Shown piece after piece: positions 1 through 6,527 of a stretch of DNA of 9,187 nucleotides. The DNA comes from an uncultured Porphyromonadaceae bacterium (GTDB lineage: Bacteria; Bacteroidota; Bacteroidia; Bacteroidales; Muribaculaceae): contig CAMWYV010000020.1 in the NCBI GenBank assembly GCA_947178565.1, forward strand, positions 1 through 9,187. Direction: 5' to 3'. The first letter of the stretch is position 1. Every line of letters begins with the position of its first letter. The translations under genes were made by a program, and so were the position numbers. The notes under the pieces were generated by a model. That model did no database searches. It was not told the origin of the DNA and saw nothing but the letters and a program-made list of their open reading frames with translations.

Positions 1-165
1 GTAAATGACTGTCTGTTAATTATTTGAACCGGTCGCTCCGTTGAGATCGTGCATGGTGATGATGGTGGATAAAGTACTTTATTGTTGTGTGTTTTTTCAG
101 GTGTGGCAATCCTCAAGCGATTCAGTGCCGTTTCACAGGCAGTATGATTCTATCGAAACTTACTT
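1..165. other. Non-coding stretch beyond the glycogen operon terminator
   Basis: I see no gene here. On the plus strand, stop codons in all three frames fall within the first 27 bases, so any gene entering from the left would end there. On the minus strand only one frame stays open for most of the stretch, and it has no ATG. No tRNA-like fold, repeat or good Bacteroidetes promoter was found. It is probably plain intergenic sequence after the terminator at 166-198. Confidence 0.5.
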
Positions 166-198
166 ATAAAAAACGTGCGGGGCTGTGTTGCCCCGCAC
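166..198 (-). terminator. Intrinsic terminator of the glycogen operon
   Basis: Read on the minus strand, a perfect 9-bp GC-rich stem (GTGCGGGGC / GCCCCGCAC) encloses a 6-nt loop AACACA and is followed after one G by six T residues and TATAA. It begins 23 bases after the TAA stop of the GH57 gene, so it closes the three-gene operon. There is no T run on the other side, so it should work on the minus strand only. Confidence 0.93.
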
Positions 199-221
199 TC
201 TTTATGTTGTTGGTCGGTTAA

Positions 222-1637
222 TTATTTCGCAGCTTTTTTCGCGGCGGGCTTTTTAGCCGTTGCTTTCTTAGCCGGAGCTTTTGCAGCAGGCTTAGCCGGT
301 GTCTCTGGTTTTTCACGTAGCGCGTGTTCCTCGTTGTAGTGCTCGAGGTTCTTGCGCATGGATGTTACCTCTTTGTTGAGTGTCTCGATTTCTGTAGCCT
401 GATTGCGGATAGTGGTGAGCAGCGAGTTAAGCTCTTCATTTTCAATGGAGAGGGGATATTGCTCTTCAACGCGCACAATGAAGTCGGCGAGGACATTCAT
501 GTAGTTTGTAAACGCCTGGAAAGGTGTTTCATAGGGGCTGAAGTGAGAGTGGACAGCTCCATCATTCATGTGCTTGGTAGCCATATAGAAGAAGTGGTCG
601 GATCCCTGAAGATAGTACCAGTCCTGCTTGAGGCGACGGTCATCACATAGTCTCACACGCTCAGCTACAGAATATAGTTTGTTGAATGCTTCATTCTGGA
701 GCTTGTTGCCAAGCCATGCGGATGTGTCTCTTGCCTCGTCCGCCCAAGAAATGGGGTGAAGAATCGATAACTCTCCAACGGGTTTGAGTTTGCTGACAGC
801 CTCACTCGGAGTCCAGAAGTCAATACCGCGCTCTTTTGCAAAACGTGGCAGGGCTTCAAGGAACTGGAAGATGCCGGTGTCGCGGTTCTGCATCTCGCCG
901 AATGTTTCAAGATTCATGAAGAGGTTGATAATCTGCTCGTCAGCGGGAGTGTTTGCAATCCAGTCGATGTATTTGTCGGCAGTGAGTGGATATGCATCCC
1001 ATTCGGGGTTGCTGAAACGGAAAGAGATATCATCGCTCAGTTTCGAGTTCTTGAGAAGGAGCTTGAGTTTGGGTGCGCTTGCGGCTGAGTAAACATAGTT
1101 TGGCGATTTCCATCCAAGGATGTGCTTAGCCCCTTCGGTAATCACTCCTTTGTATCCCATTTCGAGAATCTGAGGTGCGAGCTCGTCGCAGTAAATCAGC
1201 TCAGTGTTGCGGAACACTTTTGGACGAACTCCGAAAAGTTCGAAAATCTTGTCGTCGTGAGCTTTTACCTGAGCGGCAAACTCTTCGGGGTCGGCAAGCG
1301 AAGAGAGGGAATGAGCGTATGTCTCTGCAAGGAACTCAACTTTGCCGGTGTCGGCGAGTTTTTTGAGGAGGTCAACAAATTCCGGCACATATTGCTCGCA
1401 CTGCTCCAGCGCTGTGCCGGTGATAGAAAGCGCGCATCGGAACGCGCCTTTGCTTTCCTCAATCATTTTGAGAAGGCTCTCGGCGGCGGGAATATAGCTA
1501 TGGTGTGCTATTCGTGTGAGAATATCATCGTTGGCAAAGTCATCATAATAGTAGTGATCATTGCCGATGTCGAAAAAGCGGTATCTTTTGAGCCTGAACG
1601 GCTGATGAATCTGAAAATAAAAACAAATTGCTTTCAT
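222..1637 (-). CDS. GH57 alpha-amylase-like protein with a Lys/Ala-rich tail
   Basis: A 471-residue glycoside hydrolase family 57 protein, third gene of the glycogen operon. Family members act on alpha-glucans through a retaining mechanism on a (beta/alpha)7 barrel. Visible motifs are region 1 HQPF (11-14), region 3 FRNTELIY with the expected nucleophile E146, and region 4 FMNLETFGE (240-248). In active archaeal and bacterial relatives region 4 normally reads MDxETFGE; here the expected acid/base Asp is Asn242 (codon AAT). A conserved block WADEARDTSAWLGN lies at 298-311. Residues about 398-440 look like a coiled coil, and 446-471 are almost only K, A, P and T. No signal peptide is seen, so it is probably cytoplasmic. 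The start is the first ATG, directly before the conserved beta-strand KAICFYFQIHQPF. No Shine-Dalgarno is visible. Activity as an amylase is uncertain because of Asn242; a binding or transferase role is possible. Confidence 0.9.
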   Translation of the reverse strand: MKAICFYFQIHQPFRLKRYRFFDIGNDHYYYDDFANDDILTRIAHHSYIPAAESLLKMIEESKGAFRCALSITGTALEQCEQYVPEFVDLLKKLADTGKVEFLAETYAHSLSSLADPEEFAAQVKAHDDKIFELFGVRPKVFRNTELIYCDELAPQILEMGYKGVITEGAKHILGWKSPNYVYSAASAPKLKLLLKNSKLSDDISFRFSNPEWDAYPLTADKYIDWIANTPADEQIINLFMNLETFGEMQNRDTGIFQFLEALPRFAKERGIDFWTPSEAVSKLKPVGELSILHPISWADEARDTSAWLGNKLQNEAFNKLYSVAERVRLCDDRRLKQDWYYLQGSDHFFYMATKHMNDGAVHSHFSPYETPFQAFTNYMNVLADFIVRVEEQYPLSIENEELNSLLTTIRNQATEIETLNKEVTSMRKNLEHYNEEHALREKPETPAKPAAKAPAKKATAKKPAAKKAAK

Positions 1638-1694
1638 GATGTCAATCGTATTTGATTTTAATGTTTGACTTCGTTTTCTTTAAGGTTAATGAAA

Positions 1695-2954
1695 TTATCT
1701 GCCGAGCACCTTATTATATATATCAATCACTTTAGCTCCGGCTTTGTCCCATGTGATTCGGTTCACCTCGTCGAGACCGTCCTCTCTGAGCTGATTATAC
1801 ATAGCGGGATATGTGATTATAGAGTTGATGGCATCTGCCATGGCATCAATATCCCAGTAGTCGGTCTTTATGACATTGTCAAGGATTTCAGCGCATCCGC
1901 TCTGCTTGGAGATGATCGAAGGCACTCCGATCTGCATCGCTTCAAGTGGTGATATACCGAAAGGCTCTGAAACAGAAGGCATAACATATACATCGCTTGC
2001 CTTGAGCATTTCATATACCTGTTTTCCTTTCTGGAATCCGGGGAAGTGGAACCGGTCGGCAATTCCTCTTTCTGCGGCGAGAAGAATCATCTTGTCCATC
2101 ATATCTCCGCTACCAGCCATGACGAAGCGAACATTGTGGTTGTTTTTGAGCACCTTGGCAGCAGCTTCCACAAAGTATTCGGGTCCTTTCTGCATAGTGA
2201 TTCGCCCGAGGAATGTGACTACTTTCTCTTTTGGCTTTGAAACGGTCAAATTGAGCATTTCTTCGCTCAATGGTGTTACCGCATTGTGAACGGTGGTTAC
2301 TTTCGCGGGGTCAATACCGTATTTTTCAATAACGGTCTGACGTGTGAGATTACTTACGGTTATGATATGGTCGGCATGGTTCATGCCGTCTTTCTCGATA
2401 CCGAATACTGTTGGGTTGACATTGCCTCTGGAGCGGTCGAAGTCGGTCGCGTGCACGTGAATCACGAAAGGCTTGCCGGTAACCTGCTTGGCATGAATGC
2501 CGGCGGGGTATGTGAGCCAGTCATGTGAATGAATCACATCAAAATCAATAGTTCGTGCGATGACACCGGCGCAGATGGAATAGTTGTTGATTTCTTCCAG
2601 AAGGTTGTCGGGGTATCTGCCGGAGAACTCAAGACATCCAAGATCATTGGTGTGCATGTAGTTGAAGTCGGCGTAAATGTGGTCGCGCAGCCTGAAGTAG
2701 AGGTCGGGATTCATCACGTTTCCGATTCTCTGCTCCACATATTCGCGGCTGACATCGCGCCATGCGATAGGCACCTGCGATGCGCCGATAATATGTGCGA
2801 AACTTTTGTCCTCGTCTCCAAAGGGTTTGGGGATGACGAATGTTATGTCCATATCGCCACACTCCCACATTCCTTTAGTGAGTCCGTAACTGGCGGTACC
2901 GAGTCCGCCGAGGATATGCGGTGGGAACTCCCACCCAAACATTAGAGCTTTCAT
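1695..2954 (-). CDS. GT4-family glycosyltransferase (glycogen synthase-like)
   Basis: A 419-residue retaining glycosyltransferase with GT-B fold, middle gene of the operon. The N-terminal Rossmann domain opens with MFGWEFPPHILGGLGT, whose GGLG loop (16-19) resembles the donor/acceptor loop of glycogen synthases. IHSHDW (141-146) and VIHVHATDFDR (164-174) are typical of the family. The C-terminal donor domain has FLGRITMQKG (248-257; R251 and K256 expected to contact the donor phosphates), AGSG (280-283) and the signature EPFGISPLE (330-338), giving the E-x7-E pair. All expected donor-site residues are present, unlike its two neighbours. It follows the debranching gene after 12 bp and precedes the GH57 gene by 57 bp. 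It is likely to elongate or prime an alpha-glucan from ADP- or UDP-glucose, but GT4 members use many donors and acceptors, so the substrate rests on context only. Confidence 0.9.
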   Translation of the reverse strand: MKALMFGWEFPPHILGGLGTASYGLTKGMWECGDMDITFVIPKPFGDEDKSFAHIIGASQVPIAWRDVSREYVEQRIGNVMNPDLYFRLRDHIYADFNYMHTNDLGCLEFSGRYPDNLLEEINNYSICAGVIARTIDFDVIHSHDWLTYPAGIHAKQVTGKPFVIHVHATDFDRSRGNVNPTVFGIEKDGMNHADHIITVSNLTRQTVIEKYGIDPAKVTTVHNAVTPLSEEMLNLTVSKPKEKVVTFLGRITMQKGPEYFVEAAAKVLKNNHNVRFVMAGSGDMMDKMILLAAERGIADRFHFPGFQKGKQVYEMLKASDVYVMPSVSEPFGISPLEAMQIGVPSIISKQSGCAEILDNVIKTDYWDIDAMADAINSIITYPAMYNQLREDGLDEVNRITWDKAGAKVIDIYNKVLGR

Positions 2955-2966
2955 GGAGTGTGGAGA

Positions 2967-4910
2967 TTACATGTTGAACTTTTTGAGAGTAGTGAGAGTG
3001 CGGAGGATTTCAGCAACATTGGTGATGTGGCTGATAGCACCTCTGCCGCTGAACGGCGGGTTGCCGTCATATAGCTGTGAGAGTGATCCGATACATCCGT
3101 TTGTCATTTCATCCTCATATCCGATGAGCATACGGTCAATGTAGCTGACGCCACTCATACCGAATACCCTCAGATATGCATCAGCGTAGAATCCGAACAG
3201 CCAGGGACGTGCGGGACCGTTGTGTAGAGCCATTTCGCGCTCTTCGGGAGAACCGAGATAGTGCGGGCGGTATCCGTAGCTTTTCGGTGAAAGGGTTCTG
3301 AGTCCTTTCGGTGTGAGTAGCTCACGGGTAACCACATCAAGCACTCCTTTGCGCTGACGGCGATCAAGGGGAGAATAGTCGAGCCCGATAGCCACTGCCA
3401 TATTGGGACGTACAGACGGGTCGGCATAAGTGCCGTTCACGTAGTCGTAAAGGTAGCCGTAGTCGTTGAGGAACGCGTTGATGAATTCGGGTTTCATCTT
3501 TTCAGCTGTCTCCAGCCACTTAGCTCTCTCTGCATCGAGTTCCGGCATTCCTTCTGTGAGGTTTGCCGCCCACATGAGGGCGTTGTACCAGAGTGCGTTG
3601 AACTCAACGAGGTAGCCAGTGCGGGGAACGACAGGACGACCGTACATAGCCGCATTCATCCATGACACGGGAGATGTAGCTCCCATGGTAAACACCATAC
3701 CGTTGTCTTCAACGCGGAGGTTGGGGTGACGGTTTTCAAGAATATAGGTGAGTATTTCGCGGATGAACGGCAGGTATTTTTCTTTTGTGTCATCGTTGCC
3801 ATAGGCTTTGGCGTACTGCTGGAGCGCCCAAAGACACCATAGAGGAATATCCGGGAGGTCAATGCCCTGAATGCGCGGTGAGAGTTCACCGGTGTTCATG
3901 AAGTGAAGTAGTGCGGCACGACCTGATTCCATAATCGCTTCATAATCATCGCGGTGATTTATGGCTATAGTCGCGCCTGGAAGAGCCATGAAGGTGTTTC
4001 GTGCAAGTACCTTACCCCAAGGATAGCCCGAAATGAGGAATTCACCGTCTTTGTCTTTGAGATAGCACTGTTTCGCCGCATTCTTGAGGCAGTTGAAGAA
4101 GCTGGTGCGGCATGTGCGTGAAGCGATTTCCGACTCATACATCTTGGTGAGTGAGCGGGGTGCGATTTCGCTTACTCCGGCTGAGAATATGATCGATTCT
4201 CCTTTCTTAATGGGAATTTCAAATGTGCCGGGAACCCAGAGGTCTTCTGTGTAGGGGACACCTCTTTCCAGGTCCTTGAGGTATTCAAAGCCTTTGTACC
4301 AGTGGGGGTCGTATGTCCACTCGGGCTTGCGGCTGAACTGCATATATAGAGTAGGGTATCCGTCATATAGACATGCAGCAACTCCGTTGGGTATCTCCGG
4401 GCAGTTGGTGTTTAACGCGGTGTTTTCAACACACAGCTGATTTGCTTCGCGGAAAGCGAGCATCGGTTTGAAACGCAGGGTCGTGGCGCTATGGGCGTCA
4501 ACGAGGGTGTAACGGATAAGGAGACGGTTTTCGTGAGAAATGAAAATTTTCTCCTTAGTGAGAATCACACCGCCAACCCTGTATGTGGTTCTGGGCACGC
4601 TCTCACAGTCAAACTCACGAATGTACTTGTGACCGGCAGGGCTGTAAACACCTCCGCTGTAGCGGTGAAGTCCGAGATTGAATGGGGCACCGTGTTGAAT
4701 CACAGTCACGTCCATAGAGGACAGGAGCACATGTGATGAATTGCCCATCTCGGGAATCGGAATCACAAGAAGCCCGTGCTGCTTTCTGGTGTTACAGTCC
4801 ACCACCGAAGTGCAATGATAAGCGCCGCTCTGATTAGTGCGGAGCATCTCCTTCATCAGGCTTTGCTCCAGATTAATCATGAGGTTTTTATCAAATTTCA
4901 GATAGCTCAT
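2967..4910 (-). CDS. Glycogen debranching enzyme, amylo-alpha-1,6-glucosidase type (GH133-like)
   Basis: A 647-residue protein, first gene of the operon. The N-terminal domain (about 1-275; TRKQHGLLVIP at 41-51, HKYIREFDCE at 94-103) is the bacterial debranching enzyme N-domain. The C-terminal half (about 285-640) is the (alpha/alpha)6 amylo-alpha-1,6-glucosidase domain, with SGYPW (294-298), LPDIPLW (352-358; D354 is the likely general acid), EFNALWYNAL (436-445), RPNMAVA (501-507), LLTPKGLRTLSP (531-542) and DGNPPFSGRGA (615-625). Its expected role is removal of alpha-1,6-linked glucose at glycogen branch points in the cytoplasm. Two blocks differ from what I expect: the RDT/RDM of the GYPWF...RDT block is RNT (N305, codon AAC), and the usual HQGTxW block is HNGPARPW (563-570). 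Length is normal for bacterial single-function forms. The start at MSYLKFDKNL matches the usual N-terminus of this family in Bacteroides. Activity may be altered. Confidence 0.9.
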   Translation of the reverse strand: MSYLKFDKNLMINLEQSLMKEMLRTNQSGAYHCTSVVDCNTRKQHGLLVIPIPEMGNSSHVLLSSMDVTVIQHGAPFNLGLHRYSGGVYSPAGHKYIREFDCESVPRTTYRVGGVILTKEKIFISHENRLLIRYTLVDAHSATTLRFKPMLAFREANQLCVENTALNTNCPEIPNGVAACLYDGYPTLYMQFSRKPEWTYDPHWYKGFEYLKDLERGVPYTEDLWVPGTFEIPIKKGESIIFSAGVSEIAPRSLTKMYESEIASRTCRTSFFNCLKNAAKQCYLKDKDGEFLISGYPWGKVLARNTFMALPGATIAINHRDDYEAIMESGRAALLHFMNTGELSPRIQGIDLPDIPLWCLWALQQYAKAYGNDDTKEKYLPFIREILTYILENRHPNLRVEDNGMVFTMGATSPVSWMNAAMYGRPVVPRTGYLVEFNALWYNALMWAANLTEGMPELDAERAKWLETAEKMKPEFINAFLNDYGYLYDYVNGTYADPSVRPNMAVAIGLDYSPLDRRQRKGVLDVVTRELLTPKGLRTLSPKSYGYRPHYLGSPEEREMALHNGPARPWLFGFYADAYLRVFGMSGVSYIDRMLIGYEDEMTNGCIGSLSQLYDGNPPFSGRGAISHITNVAEILRTLTTLKKFNM

Positions 4911-4968
4911 GTTATATTAATGTTAAGGTATTATTTCTATGGTATCAGGGTAAATACAGTTTCGCACA

Positions 4969-5000
4969 CGAATGTAAAGCAAATTCCGCGAATTTGCAAA
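4969..5000 (-). promoter_or_regulatory. Candidate Bacteroidetes promoter for the glycogen operon
   Basis: On the minus strand a TTTG (5000-4997) is followed after exactly 20 bases by TACATTCG (4976-4969), which fits the -33/-7 consensus TTTG-N19-21-TAnnTTTG with one mismatch. Transcription would start near 4964 and give a leader of about 54 bases before the debranching enzyme ATG at 4910. It lies in the 113-bp gap after the transporter gene, where a promoter is expected. The consensus is short, so a chance match is possible. Confidence 0.45.
4979..4997. repeat. 19-bp palindrome inside the candidate promoter (possible operator)
   Basis: The sequence GCAAATTC-CGC-GAATTTGC has perfect 8-bp arms around a 3-bp centre. 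It fills nearly the whole spacer between the -33 and -7 elements proposed for the glycogen operon and overlaps the -33 box by one base. That is a natural place for a repressor operator. The alternative is a weak terminator for the transporter gene, since on the minus strand the stem is followed by TTTACATT; an AT-rich stem, 3-nt loop and poor T tract make that less convincing. Confidence 0.45.
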
Positions 5001-5023
5001 TAAAAATGAAAATAGGTGTTTTT

Positions 5024-6391
5024 TTAGCGGATTTCTTGCGTGTTTGTGAGTTGACGGGCTATCTGAATAAATTGCCACCACACCATAAAGACTGTCACCA
5101 GTGTGGCGAAGATGTCGCTGATAGGGAATGAAGCCCAAACTCCATCGAGTTGATAATGCTTGGGTAAAATTATCAGTAGAGGGATAAGGAAGATAACCTG
5201 CCGGGTGAGACTGAGGAAGATTGATTTGCCGGCTTTGCCAAGTGACTGAAAGAGAGTGGTGGACACCACTTGGAATCCGACTACCCAAAATGCACAAAGC
5301 GCAATAGAGAGCGCATGGGATGTGTGGGCTATGAGAGCGGTGTCGGTGGTGAAGGCACGTGCAATAAGTTGCGGGAAGCATAATCCGAAAATGCATCCGA
5401 GAGTGCAGATGGTCGATCCGGCAGCAACGGCAATCCAGTATGCTTTCTTTAATCTATGGTGTCGTCCGGCTCCATAGTTGTATCCGATGATAGGTTGGAG
5501 TCCTTGACAGATGCCGACTATCACCATTACAAGCAGAGATGTGTAGGTGGTGAAAATTCCGGCGGCGGCGACGGCGCTGTCGCTGCCGTAGTGCATGAGT
5601 TCGCGGTTGACCAGTATGTTTATGGCGCTCCCGGCGAGATTGACAAGGCTTGGGGCGGCACCGATACCGATTATGGCGATAATGACTTTTAATTGAAGCC
5701 GGTATGTGCCTTTCGTGAAGTGGAGCGAGCTTTCCCGGCGCGTAAAGTGGTATATGACATATATTGCCGATAGCCCCATGGCGATGTCGGTGGCTATTGC
5801 TGCACCTTTGATGCCCATGTCGAGAACGAATATGAAAATGGGGTCTAGAATAAGGTTTGCGCCGGCACCTATAAACATAGCGATCATAGCTTTTACCGGG
5901 TAGCCTGACGCTCGCATCACATTGTTGAAGCTGAACGCAACATTCATAATCAGCATTCCGGGTAAAATACATTGCATATAGTCTCGTGCGTATGGGAGAG
6001 ATGCAGTGCTGGCACCGAATGCGGTGAGTATATCATCAAGGAAAATCGCGAAGAGGGAAATGTAGATAATTGCATTTATCAGCGTGAGCACGAATGCATT
6101 GCCGAGTACAGTTTCGGCGGCACGGATATCTTTAGCTCCGAGTAGGATAGATACTCTTGCGGCAGCACCGGCGCCGATGAGTACGCCGATAGCCGCGCTT
6201 ACATTTTGTACCGGGAATGTGATGGCGAGTCCGGCTATGGCTTGGGTGCCAACGCCTTGACCGATGAATATGCGGTCGATGACGTTGTAGAGGGACACAA
6301 CGAGCATACCGACAACCGCGGGGATGCTGTATTCCCACAGCAGTCGCGCAATTGAGCCTGTTTCAAGTTTGTTGAGGTTGCTCTGTGCCAT
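5024..6391 (-). CDS. MATE-family multidrug efflux transporter (MepA/DinF-like)
   Basis: A 455-residue inner-membrane transporter of the MATE family, expected to export cationic drugs or metabolites in exchange for Na+ or H+. It is strongly hydrophobic with about twelve predicted helices in two related halves. Typical motifs are the TM1 segment SLYNVIDRIFIGQGVG (33-48) with D39, NNVMRASGYP (156-165), LDPIFIFVLDMGIKGAA (182-198) in the first half, and QGLQPIIGYNYGAG (296-309) at the start of the second half. The start fits: LETGSIARLLWEYSIPA is the usual N-terminal segment before TM1. It stands alone between the groEL terminator and the glycogen operon, with 136 and 113 bp of flanking gap, so it is probably its own transcription unit. 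Real substrates cannot be told from sequence. Confidence 0.93.
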   Translation of the reverse strand: MAQSNLNKLETGSIARLLWEYSIPAVVGMLVVSLYNVIDRIFIGQGVGTQAIAGLAITFPVQNVSAAIGVLIGAGAAARVSILLGAKDIRAAETVLGNAFVLTLINAIIYISLFAIFLDDILTAFGASTASLPYARDYMQCILPGMLIMNVAFSFNNVMRASGYPVKAMIAMFIGAGANLILDPIFIFVLDMGIKGAAIATDIAMGLSAIYVIYHFTRRESSLHFTKGTYRLQLKVIIAIIGIGAAPSLVNLAGSAINILVNRELMHYGSDSAVAAAGIFTTYTSLLVMVIVGICQGLQPIIGYNYGAGRHHRLKKAYWIAVAAGSTICTLGCIFGLCFPQLIARAFTTDTALIAHTSHALSIALCAFWVVGFQVVSTTLFQSLGKAGKSIFLSLTRQVIFLIPLLIILPKHYQLDGVWASFPISDIFATLVTVFMVWWQFIQIARQLTNTQEIR

Positions 6392-6398
6392 ATCACTG

Positions 6399-6406
6399 CA
6401 AAGGTA
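6399..6406 (-). promoter_or_regulatory. -7 promoter element of the MATE gene
   Basis: On the minus strand TACCTTTG is a perfect match to the Bacteroidetes -7 consensus TAnnTTTG. Only seven bases (CAGTGAT) separate it from the ATG at 6391, so transcription would start about 0-3 bases before the start codon. No TTTG is found 19-21 bases upstream; an AT-rich run sits there instead. It is the only close -7 match I found in this 136-bp gap. Confidence 0.5.
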
Positions 6407-6472
6407 TAAAAAATATAGAAAATTCGGTAGAATCAGAGGATTAGGAAGCCTATGAAATATACCTTGTTTAAT

Positions 6473-6509
6473 AAAAAATGCCCTTCGGAATTTCCGAAAG
6501 GCATTTTTT
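6473..6509 (-). terminator. Intrinsic terminator of groES-groEL
   Basis: Read on the minus strand, an AAAAAATGCC arm runs into TTTCGGAA, then a short turn, then TTCCGAAG and GGCATTTTTT. The stem is about 18 bp with one G-T wobble on this strand, and ends in six T residues. It starts 18 bases after the groEL TAA. On the plus strand it is also flanked by A and T runs, so it could stop transcription from both sides, although the wobble becomes a C-A mismatch there. Confidence 0.93.
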
Positions 6510-6527
6510 GCTTTGTATATAAGTGGC

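Noticed and set aside
1122..1655. Open frame of 177 codons on the plus strand opposite the GH57 gene
   Set aside because: It is a shadow of the conserved GH57 coding frame, with no promoter or recognisable motif of its own.
1638..1694. Separate promoter or terminator between the GT4 and GH57 genes
   Set aside because: The 57-bp gap has no hairpin and no -33/-7 pair on the minus strand; co-transcription is the simpler reading.
5454..5972. 172-codon minus-strand frame inside the MATE gene
   Set aside because: It is an alternate frame of the transporter gene and reads as an Arg/His-rich low-quality protein; the MATE frame explains the region fully.
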